Source of the DNA: Methylocystis sp. B8
Lineage (GTDB): Bacteria; Pseudomonadota; Alphaproteobacteria; Rhizobiales; Beijerinckiaceae
DNA length: 64,000 nt
Assembly (NCBI RefSeq): GCF_005771425.1
Contig: NZ_VBTZ01000009.1
Span: forward strand, 56,603 to 120,602
Direction of reading: 5' to 3'
Position numbers and translations under genes: made by a program. The notes beneath the pieces were generated by a model. The model searched no databases. It saw only the letters and a list, made by a program, of their open reading frames with translations, and was not told where the DNA came from. Each line of letters begins with the position of its first letter. Within the stretch, counting starts at the first letter, position 1. Below are positions 16,379 to 24,430 of the stretch, piece after piece.

Positions 16379-17155
16379 ATGAATCTGACGACAGAAAAAG
16401 CCGCCGGCGTCGCACGAGCCGGCGAAGTCGATACGATCGTGAACTACAAGCCCGCCTATATCACCATGGGCGTCATGCTGGTGTTCTACGTCGGCATCCG
16501 CATCTATGAGCAATATTTTGGATGGAAGGCTGGCCTCGACTCTTTCGCGCCCGAATTCCAGACCTATTGGATGAACTTGATGTGGACAGAGCTGCCGCTA
16601 GAGTTCGTCGCCTTCTGCGGCATCGGCGGCTATCTGTGGAAGACGCGCGATCGCAATATCGACGCCGTCGCGCCGCGAGAAGAGATGCGCCGCATCTTGA
16701 CGCTGATCGGCTGGCTCGCGGTTTACGCCTTCTCGGTCTACTGGGGAGCCTCCTACTTCACCGAGCAGGACGGCACTTGGCACCAGACGGTCATTCGCGA
16801 CACCGACTTCACGCCGAGCCACATCCTCGAGTTCTACCTCAGCTACCCGATCTACATCATCTGCGGCTGGGGCGCCTTCATGTACGCGCACACGCGCATT
16901 CCGCAGTTCGCGAAGAGAATTTCGCTCGCCTTTCTGATGTTCTTCGCCGGGCCGTTCATGATCTTCCCGAACATTGGCCTGAATGAGTGGGGACACACCT
17001 TCTGGTTCATGGAAGAGCTGTTCACGGCGCCGCTGCACTGGGGCTTCGTGTTCTTCGGCTGGTTTGCGCTCGCCGTTTTTGGCGTGGCGCGTCAGGTGCT
17101 CGACCGCGTGATTGAACTCAGCAAAGAGTACGAGAAGGACGCGCTCGCGCTCTAA
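16379..17155 (+). CDS. pmoC: Particulate methane monooxygenase subunit C
   Basis: 258 residues, an integral membrane subunit of pMMO with about six helices. The metal-binding residues of the CuC/CuD region are intact: Asp131 and His135 in DGTWHQT and His148 in TPSHILEF, corresponding to Asp156, His160 and His173 of Methylococcus capsulatus. The conserved FPNIGLNEWGHTFWFMEELF stretch follows, slightly beyond residue 195. The ATG at 16379 has GAGGAGAGG upstream and gives the usual length; an upstream in-frame extension to 16214 is basic, Gln/Arg-rich and not credible. First gene of the pmoCAB operon; pmoA follows after 118 bases. Confidence 0.97.
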   Translation: MNLTTEKAAGVARAGEVDTIVNYKPAYITMGVMLVFYVGIRIYEQYFGWKAGLDSFAPEFQTYWMNLMWTELPLEFVAFCGIGGYLWKTRDRNIDAVAPREEMRRILTLIGWLAVYAFSVYWGASYFTEQDGTWHQTVIRDTDFTPSHILEFYLSYPIYIICGWGAFMYAHTRIPQFAKRISLAFLMFFAGPFMIFPNIGLNEWGHTFWFMEELFTAPLHWGFVFFGWFALAVFGVARQVLDRVIELSKEYEKDALAL

Positions 17156-17273
17156 CGGCGCGCGAACTCGTTCATCAACGCAACAAAAAAACAGGAAAGC
17201 GGCCGCCAATCACAGGGCGAAGCCAGGCGGGGCGCCGCTTCCTTTCAGCAGATCAATCATAAGAGAGGAAAAC

Positions 17274-18044
17274 ATGTCGGCATCGACTGAAACAGGCTCG
17301 CCGGCTGGCAAGACCTGGAAATCGAAGGAAGAGTTTCTCGGCTGCGTCATCCTGACGGACTGGATCCTTCTGGTGATCCTATTCGCCGTGCTGCTCGGCT
17401 CTTTCCACATCCACTACATGCTGCTCGCCGGCGACTGGGACTTCTGGATCGATTTTAAGGACCGCCGCATGTGGCCGACTGTGGCGCCGATTGTCGCCAT
17501 GTGCTTCGCCGCAGCCTCACAATCCTTCTTCTGGACGAGGTTCCGGCTGCCGATCGGTGCCACGACCGTGGTGCTGGCCCTGCTCATTGGCGAGTGGATC
17601 AACCGCTACGACAACTTCTGGGGCTGGACCTTCTTCCCGATCAATCTCGTTTTCCCGTCGGCGCTCATTCCCATGGGCTTCTGGCTGGATATCGTGCTGA
17701 TGATCTCGGGCAGCTGGCTCATCACCGCGGTCGTCGGCGGTCTTGGCTGGGGCCTGTTGTTCTATCCGATCAATTGGCCCGTCTTGGCGCAATATCATCA
17801 GGCCGCTGAAATTGACGGCGTGCTGCTCACGCTCGCCGACCTCATCGGCTTCAACTACGTCCGCACCGGCACGCCGGAATATATCCGCATGGTCGAGCGC
17901 GGCACGCTGCGCACCTTCGGTAAGGACGTTGTGCCGGTCGCGGCCTTCTTCTCCGGCTTCATCTCGATGCTCGTCTACTTCCTATGGTGGAACATGGGCA
18001 AATGGTTCTCGACGACGAAATATCTCGAAATCGAAGAGGTCTAG
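17274..18044 (+). CDS. pmoA: Particulate methane monooxygenase subunit A, divergent (PmoA2-like)
   Basis: 256 residues, a seven-helix membrane subunit of pMMO. Diagnostic PmoA segments are present: AGDWDFWIDFKDRRMWPTV, LIGEWINRYDNFWGWTFFP, and PEYIRMVERGTLRTFGKDV near residue 200. Compared with type II PmoA1 as I recall it ([50 protein letters not shown]), this protein differs at many helix positions (HIHYMLLAGDWDFWIDFKDRR, PTVAPIVAMCFAA, RFRLPIGATTVVLAL). That level of divergence fits PmoA2 of Methylocystis/Methylosinus rather than PmoA1 or AmoA. The ATG has AGAGAGG upstream. The methane-affinity implication is from the literature on pMMO2, not from this sequence. Confidence 0.95.
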   Translation: MSASTETGSPAGKTWKSKEEFLGCVILTDWILLVILFAVLLGSFHIHYMLLAGDWDFWIDFKDRRMWPTVAPIVAMCFAAASQSFFWTRFRLPIGATTVVLALLIGEWINRYDNFWGWTFFPINLVFPSALIPMGFWLDIVLMISGSWLITAVVGGLGWGLLFYPINWPVLAQYHQAAEIDGVLLTLADLIGFNYVRTGTPEYIRMVERGTLRTFGKDVVPVAAFFSGFISMLVYFLWWNMGKWFSTTKYLEIEEV

Positions 18045-18119
18045 AACGCCAACGAACAAATCAGACCGGAGCCGGTCCCGGCTCCGGCGGCGAAAGAGAA
18101 TTCAAGGGAGTAGCTCCAA

Positions 18120-19409
18120 ATGAAAAGCTTGAATATCCAATCGTTGGCCAGATGCGTGACGGCGCGAGCCGTTCGCCTTTGGATCTTCGGATTAGCGGTC
18201 GCTGGCGCGATAACCACCTTGCCGGCGGCGACGCCCGCCGCTGCGCATGGCGAACGTTCGCAGCAAGCGTTCCTGCGCATGCGCACGCTCAACTGGTACG
18301 ACGTCAAATGGTCGAAGACTGAACTCAACGTCAACGACGAGATGGAGCTCACTGGCAAGGTGCATGTGTTCTCCGGTTGGCCGCAGGCTGTCGCCAAACC
18401 CGGCGAGTCCTTTCTCAACGTCGGCGAACCCGGCCCGGTTCTGATCCGCAAGAGCGCCTACGTCGGCGAAGTGCCGGTGCCGCGCACCTTTTCCATGGAT
18501 GTGGGCAAGGACTACGAATATAAGATCGTCCTGAAAGCGCGTCGCCAAGGCCGTTATCACGTCCATGTCCAGATCAACGTCAAGGACGGCGGTCCCATCG
18601 TTGGTCCAGGCCAATGGATCACGATCAAGGGCGACATGAAGGATTTCACTAATCCGGTGACGCTCCTTGAAGGCTCGACGATCGATCTCGAGACCTATGG
18701 GATCACTTGGACCTACATCTATCACTTCTTCTGGATGGCCGCCGCCACCGCTTGGATTCTCTATTGGTTCATGACCAAGGGAATCATTGTTCGGTATTGG
18801 CAGGTCAAGGCAGGCAAAGGCGCAGAGCTCATCGGACAAGACGAGAAGCGGATCGGCGCGATTACCCTTGCCGCCGTTCTGTTGGCTGTGGTCGTCTTCT
18901 ATGCTGCGGCCAACAAGGAGTTCCCGCGCACGCTGCCGATGCAGGCCGGCTTGCTGACCGGCATCTCTCCAATCGACGAACCGCGGTCGACCGTCGCCGT
19001 TCAGTTCAAAGGAGGCTCTTACACGGTGCCTGGCCGCGAACTGCGTATCAGGGTGAAGGTCGCCAATAATGGCAAGGAGCCGGTCAGGCTTGGCGAATTC
19101 ACTTCCGCCGGTCTGCGCTTCCTCAATCCGGAAATCTTCACGACAAGGCCCGACTTCCCGGATTATCTCCTTGCTGACCGCGGACTTTCCGTGAGCGATC
19201 CCAATCCGATTGCGCCGGGCGAGACTCGCGATTTGGAAGTGATCGTGCAAGACGCCCGCTTTGACATCGAACGCCTGTCGGATCTCGCTTATGACACTGA
19301 TAGCCAGTTCGGCGGACTGCTGTTCTTCTTCAGCCCGTCGGGCGAGCGTCAAAAGGCTGAAGTCGGCGGCCCGGTGATTCCGAGGTTCCAGGCGGGAGCC
19401 GCACTCTGA
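18120..19409 (+). CDS. pmoB: Particulate methane monooxygenase subunit B
   Basis: 429 residues, the mostly periplasmic subunit. An N-terminal signal peptide (about 1-42, ending PAAAH) leaves His43 at or near the mature N-terminus; with His147 and His149 in the GRYHVHV motif it supplies the CuB ligands (His33, His137 and His139 in Methylococcus capsulatus). Two cupredoxin-like domains are joined by two transmembrane helices (about 195-215 and 243-260, around WILYWFMTKGIIVRYW). The C-terminal cupredoxin has the GGLLFFFSPSG strand. AGGGAG lies eight bases upstream of the ATG. Last gene of the operon, followed by a strong terminator. Confidence 0.97.
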   Translation: MKSLNIQSLARCVTARAVRLWIFGLAVAGAITTLPAATPAAAHGERSQQAFLRMRTLNWYDVKWSKTELNVNDEMELTGKVHVFSGWPQAVAKPGESFLNVGEPGPVLIRKSAYVGEVPVPRTFSMDVGKDYEYKIVLKARRQGRYHVHVQINVKDGGPIVGPGQWITIKGDMKDFTNPVTLLEGSTIDLETYGITWTYIYHFFWMAAATAWILYWFMTKGIIVRYWQVKAGKGAELIGQDEKRIGAITLAAVLLAVVVFYAAANKEFPRTLPMQAGLLTGISPIDEPRSTVAVQFKGGSYTVPGRELRIRVKVANNGKEPVRLGEFTSAGLRFLNPEIFTTRPDFPDYLLADRGLSVSDPNPIAPGETRDLEVIVQDARFDIERLSDLAYDTDSQFGGLLFFFSPSGERQKAEVGGPVIPRFQAGAAL

Positions 19410-19455
19410 TCTTGCAAGCGTCGTTGCGCGCTCTTTGCGAGCGCGTATGAAACCT

Positions 19456-19487
19456 TGCCCGCCCAAGCTGCTTGGGCGGGCTTTTTG
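19456..19487 (+). terminator. Rho-independent terminator of pmoCAB
   Basis: GCCCGCCCAAG pairs perfectly with CTTGGGCGGGC around a two-base loop and is followed by TTTTT, 47 bases after the pmoB stop. Confidence 0.9.
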
Positions 19488-19546
19488 TCGTGAGAGCGGC
19501 GCTTCTTCGCCGCCGCTCGAAATCAGCTTCTTTGAAAATAATTACG

Positions 19547-19894
19547 CTAGTGCGATTTGGCCGCTGGAGGTTCCGCGCGCATCCAACCTTTCGGCAGCTT
19601 CATGCGCGCAGCCTTGCAAAGGTCCGCAGGCTCGGAGGTTTTCGCGGCCCTATCCCTTTTGCCCTTAGCCGCCGGCGCGGGGGCGGCCTTATCTCCAAGC
19701 GTATAGACCGTTTTGTCCTTGCAGACGTCGGGGCACTTGCCTGTCAGGTCCGACTTGTTTTGGCCGCAGCCCTTGCAGGCGCATGTGGCGTTCGGAAAGT
19801 CCTGGCCGCTGGCCGCCAGCGCTGGCTCCACGCCCCCCAGCCATAAGCCGCAGACAACCGCATAAGCGGCAAACTTAAAAACGGCGACCTTCAT
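19547..19894 (-). CDS. Small Cys-rich exported protein next to pmoB
   Basis: 115 residues from the ATG at 19892-19894, which has GAGGA nine bases upstream. A signal peptide (about 1-28, core FAAYAVVCGLWLGG, cleavage near ALA-A) leads into a Cys cluster: Cys38, Cys40, Cys43, Cys54 and Cys58 (C-x-C-x2-C-x10-C-x3-C), then an Ala/Pro/Lys-rich linker and Cys93. I do not recognise the family. The spacing could bind metal or form disulfides. It is convergent with pmoCAB. A role in copper handling for pMMO is only a suggestion. A longer frame to 19966 lacks a better start. Confidence 0.65.
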   Translation of the reverse strand: MKVAVFKFAAYAVVCGLWLGGVEPALAASGQDFPNATCACKGCGQNKSDLTGKCPDVCKDKTVYTLGDKAAPAPAAKGKRDRAAKTSEPADLCKAARMKLPKGWMRAEPPAAKSH

Positions 19895-19962
19895 GCTTCT
19901 AATCCTCAAAAACTTCGCGAGACAGGAACCCAGCGTTGAAATGCACCGCGAGCGAGCCGCCT

Positions 19963-21147
19963 TCAAGAGGCGTTTAGCCGAGCTAACCCCGCCTCGAGAT
20001 CCGCTTTCAGATCAGCGACGTCTTCGAGTCCGATCGAGAAGCGCAGCGCCGGTCCTTCCGGCGCCCATCGGGTCGCTGTCCTGTATGAAGAGCAATCGAA
20101 AGGAAGGACAAGGCTTTCATAACCGCCCCATGAAAAGCCGATTCCAAACAATTCCAATCCGTCAACAAGAGCGGCGACCGCCTTCTTTGATGCTGGCTTA
20201 AGGACGACCGAAAAAACGCCAGCGGCGCCGCTAAAGTCCCGTTTCCATAACATATGTCCAGGATGCGTCGGAAGGGCGGGGTGCAGCACGCGCGAAACTT
20301 CGGGCCTTGCTTCGAGCCACTGCGCGATGTCGAGCGCGGCGCGCTCCTGTTCGCGCAGGCGCAAGGCCATCGTGCGCAGGCCGCGCAACGCGAGCGAGGC
20401 GTCGTCTGGACTGGAGCCCATGCTGAAAGCGTTGAAGGTCGCGCGCAGGCGCTTCGCCCATTTTGAATTGGCGGAAACAAGACCCATGAGGACGTCCGCG
20501 TGACCCGAAAGATATTTCGTGCCGGCTTCGATCGCGAGGTCGCAGCCGCGCTCATGCGGCGGGAAGAAAAGAGGCGTCGCCCAGGTGTTGTCCGCGATCA
20601 CGCAGGCGCCGTGGGCGTGGGCGACGGCGGCGATCGCGGGAATGTCCTGGACTTCCATGCTTTGCGAGCCTGGCGACTCAACGAGGACCGCGGTCGTCTC
20701 CGGCCTCACCATCGCCGCGATGTCGCCGCCGATCAGGGGATCGTAATACTCGACCTTCACGCCGAAACGCGTAAGAAGGCTGTCGCAGAATATCCGCGTC
20801 GGCTGATAGGCGGAATCGACAATGAGCGCATGCGCGCCGGCGTGCGTCGCGGTCAGAAGCGCCAACCCGATGGCGGCAAGCCCGGAGGGCGTCAGCACAG
20901 TATCGGCGGCGCCGGCGATCTCGCTCCAGGCCTGTTCGAGCGCGCGCGTGGTTGGCGTCCCCTTGGTGCCGTAGGTGTATGGTTGGCGCAGCGCCTCGAG
21001 AGCGGCGACCGTCGGAAACAGCACTGTCGAACCGCGATAAACGGGCGGATTGACGAAGCCGAAATGATCGAAGGGCGCGCGGCCGGCTTGCGTCACAAGA
21101 GTGGCGGGCCTTAATTTGCTCTTTGTTTTTCGCTTTTCTTCGGACAT
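19963..21147 (-). CDS. metC: Cystathionine beta-lyase
   Basis: 394 residues, a PLP-dependent Cys/Met-metabolism enzyme that cleaves cystathionine to homocysteine, pyruvate and ammonia. Seen: the substrate-region GFVNPPVYRGSTVLF, TYGTKGTPTTRALE, the VLTPSGLAAIGLAL cofactor loop, DNTWATPLFF, and the catalytic Lys in EAGTKYLSGHADVLMG. The N-terminal PPVYRGSTVLFP and the GFSWGGYESL segment are of the MetC rather than the gamma-synthase type. The ATG at 21147 has GAGG closely upstream; an extension to 21381 is unlikely. It is divergent from an aapJ-type gene, an order also seen in Rhizobium. Confidence 0.92.
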   Translation of the reverse strand: MSEEKRKTKSKLRPATLVTQAGRAPFDHFGFVNPPVYRGSTVLFPTVAALEALRQPYTYGTKGTPTTRALEQAWSEIAGAADTVLTPSGLAAIGLALLTATHAGAHALIVDSAYQPTRIFCDSLLTRFGVKVEYYDPLIGGDIAAMVRPETTAVLVESPGSQSMEVQDIPAIAAVAHAHGACVIADNTWATPLFFPPHERGCDLAIEAGTKYLSGHADVLMGLVSANSKWAKRLRATFNAFSMGSSPDDASLALRGLRTMALRLREQERAALDIAQWLEARPEVSRVLHPALPTHPGHMLWKRDFSGAAGVFSVVLKPASKKAVAALVDGLELFGIGFSWGGYESLVLPFDCSSYRTATRWAPEGPALRFSIGLEDVADLKADLEAGLARLNAS

Positions 21148-21222
21148 GCAGCCTCTGACAAGTCGCCTTTGCGCGCACGCCGCGCGACCGTAGTATATCC
21201 GCCGCCGGATGCCGAGCCCGCT

Positions 21223-22254
21223 ATGATGCGCCGCCAAATTCTCGCCCTCGTTGCGATTTTCGCTGGCGGGTTCATCGCTTTCGACGCACACGCGCAAACG
21301 GATGTCGGACCAATGCTCGGTCAGGTCATAAAGCGCGGCTATGTGACCTGTGGCGTGACCGATGCGCCGGGCTTCGCGCAACGCGACGGGGCAGGAGAAT
21401 GGCGGGGCTTTGACGTCGATTTCTGCCGCGCCGTCGCGAGCGCCGTTCTCGACGATCCCGCAAAGGCGCGCTTCATCGAGCTCTCCCCGAAAGAACGGGC
21501 GGCCGCATTGCAGGCGGGGACCGTCGACCTGCTCGCCAGCGCCTCGCCGTGGACCAAGGCCCGCGACACAGGCCAGAAGCTCATCTACGCGGGCGTTTTG
21601 CTACATGATGGTCAGGGGTTTTTGGTGCGTCGCCAGCGCAGCTTCGCGTCGGTCCAAGACCTCGACGGCGCATCGATCTGCATTGAGCAGGGAACGCCCT
21701 ATGAACTTGAGGTCGCCGATTTTTTCCGGGCCCACAAGGCGAAATATGACCCCAAACTGTTTCCAAGCCTGGAGGAAGCGGCAAAGGCCTATGACGCGGG
21801 CAAATGCGACGCGCTGACGGCCGACGTTTCGACGCTGTACGGCGTTCGAACAGCGCTGACAGCGCCCGCGGACCACGCCGTGCTGCCCGACCTCCTCTCC
21901 AAGGCGCCGCGCGGTCCGCTCGTGCGGCAAGGCGACGATCAATGGCTTAACATCGTCCGCTGGACGCTTTTTGCGATGATCGACGCCGAGGAGTTGGAAG
22001 TATCGAAGGCGAACGCCGACGCCGCCTTAACCTCCGAGAATCCGCAAATCCGTCGACTGCTCGGCGTCGACGGCGCACATAGCGACGATCTCGGTCTCTC
22101 TCAGGACTGGGCCTATCGCATCATCAAGCACGTCGGCAATTACGCCGACGTTTTCGAACGCAATCTCGGGCAGGGGGCGCCCTTCGCCATGGAGCGACGG
22201 CTGAACGCATTGTGGACCAAAGGCGGACTGATGTATGCGCCGCCAGTTAGATAG
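21223..22254 (+). CDS. Amino-acid ABC transporter substrate-binding protein (AapJ-like), orphan
   Basis: 343 residues, periplasmic. A signal peptide (MMRRQILALVAIFAGGFIAF, cleavage near AHA-Q) is followed by a family 3 solute-binding domain: VIKRGYVTCGVTDAPGFAQRD, GFDVDFCRAVASAVL, an SPWTKARDTG segment and SICIEQGTPYELEVADFF. This is the AapJ general L-amino-acid binding protein type. In Rhizobium aapJ is followed by aapQMP (permeases and ATPase); here the next gene is convergent DUF2478 with an 8-base overlap, so no transporter partners are adjacent. It may work with a transporter elsewhere or act only as a receptor. The second Met (21226) is an alternative start. Confidence 0.88.
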   Translation: MMRRQILALVAIFAGGFIAFDAHAQTDVGPMLGQVIKRGYVTCGVTDAPGFAQRDGAGEWRGFDVDFCRAVASAVLDDPAKARFIELSPKERAAALQAGTVDLLASASPWTKARDTGQKLIYAGVLLHDGQGFLVRRQRSFASVQDLDGASICIEQGTPYELEVADFFRAHKAKYDPKLFPSLEEAAKAYDAGKCDALTADVSTLYGVRTALTAPADHAVLPDLLSKAPRGPLVRQGDDQWLNIVRWTLFAMIDAEELEVSKANADAALTSENPQIRRLLGVDGAHSDDLGLSQDWAYRIIKHVGNYADVFERNLGQGAPFAMERRLNALWTKGGLMYAPPVR

Positions 22255-22819
22255 TCCGCTGGACTTTCTCCCACCATTCCGCCAGCGCCTGACGTTCTGG
22301 CGCGACATCTTCCGCCAGCGGCCCGGCGAAGGCGCGCCACTCCTCCCGATAGTGGGGGGACACTGCCGCGATCACCGGAACGCGCGCCGTCATTGCCGCT
22401 CGAAACGCGTCGCAGAGCCCGCCGCGGCCAGCCTCCTGTTTGGAGAACTTGCTGATGATGATCAATTGCGCGCCGCCCCGCGCCGAACGCTCGATCGCCG
22501 CGCAGGCGAGCGCCAACTCGCTCGTGTCGAGATTGCAGGCGACCGAACCGGGACCAAGGTCTTGGGAGATCGGATAGTAGGCGCCGGTCGCGACGTCGCG
22601 CAGCATGATTCCCGATCGGCCCGAAGAATCTGCGCCGCGAGTCTGAGTTACGCCGCCGACCCGAACGCCGCTTTTCATCAGTTCTTCAGCGAAGGCCTGC
22701 ATCAGCGACTGGACGCGCGCGCTGTCCTCGGCCGGAAGCGCCGCAATGCGCGTCCATCCGGACGTAGCCGTCAGCGGGGCGCCGCTCAAAACTTCAGATT
22801 CTTCGTCTGGAATGGTCAT
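22247..22819 (-). CDS. DUF2478 domain-containing protein
   Basis: 190 residues. Matches DUF2478, a putative nucleotide-binding family: RIAALPAEDS near the P-loop position, GVRVGGVTQTRGADSSGRSGIML, ATGAYYPISQDLGPGSVACNLD, and the LIIISKFSKQEAGRGGLCDAFRAAM core. Members are often found near molybdenum transport genes, but none is here. The classical P-loop is not well preserved: the usual GKS-type loop at the start is replaced by AEDSARV. The 3' end overlaps the AapJ-type gene by eight bases. Function unknown. Confidence 0.75.
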   Translation of the reverse strand: MTIPDEESEVLSGAPLTATSGWTRIAALPAEDSARVQSLMQAFAEELMKSGVRVGGVTQTRGADSSGRSGIMLRDVATGAYYPISQDLGPGSVACNLDTSELALACAAIERSARGGAQLIIISKFSKQEAGRGGLCDAFRAAMTARVPVIAAVSPHYREEWRAFAGPLAEDVAPERQALAEWWEKVQRTI

Positions 22820-22938
22820 CGAATCCTCGCCGGGCGCTCAGAAAAAGCCTATGTTTTAGCTGGCGCGGTGAGCCTCTTGTTTATCAGAGCGCGCGGCCGA
22901 TTTTAAATAGAGCGTCTAAGAAATCGACGTGAACCGCA

Positions 22939-23646
22939 GTGGGCGATCATTCACCTAAACCGCCAGCCGCTCAGAGCTCCGCGCCGTCGGGCTCGATCGA
23001 AGCCTTCCTGGAGAAGGCGCGACGCGTCACGGAGTCCGCCTCGCGCGGCAGACTGATTTTCGCGCTCGACGCGACAATGAGCAGACAGCCGACCTGGAAC
23101 ATGGCGCAATCGATTCAGGGCGAGATGTTTCGCACGACCGCCGCGCAGGGCGGACTTGACGTTCAACTCGTCTATTTCCGCGGTTTCGGAGAATGCCGCG
23201 CGTCTCGCTTTGTCTCCGGAGGGGAGGGGCTCGGCGCGCTGATGTCGCGAATCTCCTGCCGGGGAGGCCGAACGCAGATCGAGAAGGTTCTGCGTCATGC
23301 TCTCAACGAGTCGCGCGCGGCGCGCGTCGGAGCGCTCGTCTACATTGGCGACGCCATGGAGGAGCGGGTCGACTCTCTTGCGGCTGCGGCTGGGGAGCTA
23401 GGGCTCCTCGGCGTCAAGACATTCATGTTTCAGGAAGGCCAGGACGCGACCACGCAGCACGCCTATCGTGAGATCGCGCGCCTGACGGGCGGGGCCTATG
23501 CGACGTTCGACGCCACGGCGCCCCGCCGCCTGGCCGAGTTGCTCGCCGCCGCGGCGGCCTATGCCGTCGGCGGCAGACTGGAATTGGAGCGGCGCGCTGG
23601 CGAAGGCGAGGACGCGGCGCGCCTGCTTCTGTCTCAGATCGGTTGA
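22939..23646 (+). CDS. VWA-domain-like protein
   Basis: 235 residues, cytoplasmic. After a Pro/Ser-rich start, residues about 38-215 look like a von Willebrand A domain. A DxTxS MIDAS-like motif (Asp44, Thr46, Ser48) sits in LIFALDATMSRQPTW, the central strand is VQLVYFRGF, and further strands are GALVYIGDAMEE and VKTFMFQEG. It is paired with a downstream membrane J-domain gene (10-base gap), suggesting a shared role. The GTG at 22939 gives MGDHSPK; no strong ribosome binding site is visible. Function unknown. Confidence 0.7.
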   Translation: MGDHSPKPPAAQSSAPSGSIEAFLEKARRVTESASRGRLIFALDATMSRQPTWNMAQSIQGEMFRTTAAQGGLDVQLVYFRGFGECRASRFVSGGEGLGALMSRISCRGGRTQIEKVLRHALNESRAARVGALVYIGDAMEERVDSLAAAAGELGLLGVKTFMFQEGQDATTQHAYREIARLTGGAYATFDATAPRRLAELLAAAAAYAVGGRLELERRAGEGEDAARLLLSQIG

Positions 23647-23656
23647 GGATAAGAGG

Positions 23657-24376
23657 ATGCCCATTTTGATCGGACTGATCGCCCTGGTCCTGACAATCTT
23701 GGCGCTCAATGCCTATACCAAGACATCGCCAGCGCTATTGGCGATCATTCTCAAGCGCGGCGGCGGATTTCTCGCCATGGCGCTCGGCGGGCTGCTTCTC
23801 GCGCGCGGGCGCCTCGACCTCGGCATGGCGCTTTTAGGTTTCGGCGTGTGGCTCATTGGGATCGGCGGAAATCCGCTTCGCGGTTTCCGCAATGCCGGCG
23901 CCGGTGGCGTATCGCGGGTTCGATCGGCAATGATCGAGATGGAGCTCGACCACTCCACCGGGGCGATCCGTGGCGTCATCCTGGCCGGCCAGCACGAGGG
24001 CGCGCCTCTTGATTCATTGACGCGGCCCGCCTTGCTAGAACTCTACAGCGTTTGCCGGCGCGACGATCCTGATGGCGCGAAGCTTCTAGAAGCTTATCTT
24101 GACCGCCGATTTTCCGGATGGCGTTCGACAAGCGATGCGCACGCGGACTCTGGGAGTTTCCGCTCGGGCCAGCGCAACGCGCGTCATCCTGGCGCGATTT
24201 CGGAAGACGAGGCTTACGAAATTCTCGGTCTCAAGCGTGGCGCCGCGGCGGCGGACATTGCGCGCGCTCACCGCGATCTGATGAAAAAGCTTCATCCAGA
24301 TCTTGGCGGGACGACGGATCTGGCGGCCCGGGTAAATGAAGCCAAGGACGTCCTGATGCGGCGTCATCAGCACTGA
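23657..24376 (+). CDS. Inner-membrane J-domain (DnaJ-like) protein
   Basis: 239 residues. The N-terminus has two hydrophobic segments (about 2-18 and 36-70), a middle region has GAIRGVILAGQHEGAPLDSL, and the C-terminal J domain begins at EDEAYEILGLKRGA with the HPD motif at residues 213-215 in KKLHPDLGG. J proteins stimulate the ATPase of DnaK/Hsp70. A membrane anchor with a C-terminal J domain resembles DjlA or Pam18/Tim14-like proteins. The ATG at 23657 has AAGAGG directly before it (AGAGGATG). Second gene after the VWA-like gene. Confidence 0.87.
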   Translation: MPILIGLIALVLTILALNAYTKTSPALLAIILKRGGGFLAMALGGLLLARGRLDLGMALLGFGVWLIGIGGNPLRGFRNAGAGGVSRVRSAMIEMELDHSTGAIRGVILAGQHEGAPLDSLTRPALLELYSVCRRDDPDGAKLLEAYLDRRFSGWRSTSDAHADSGSFRSGQRNARHPGAISEDEAYEILGLKRGAAAADIARAHRDLMKKLHPDLGGTTDLAARVNEAKDVLMRRHQH

Positions 24377-24430
24377 AGCGCGCCGCTCGCCGCCGTAATC
24401 ATGGTCCCAGGTGGTGGACATGTCGCTTTT

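Noticed and set aside
18192..19466. 424-residue minus-strand open frame
   Set aside because: Antisense shadow of pmoB in GC-rich DNA.
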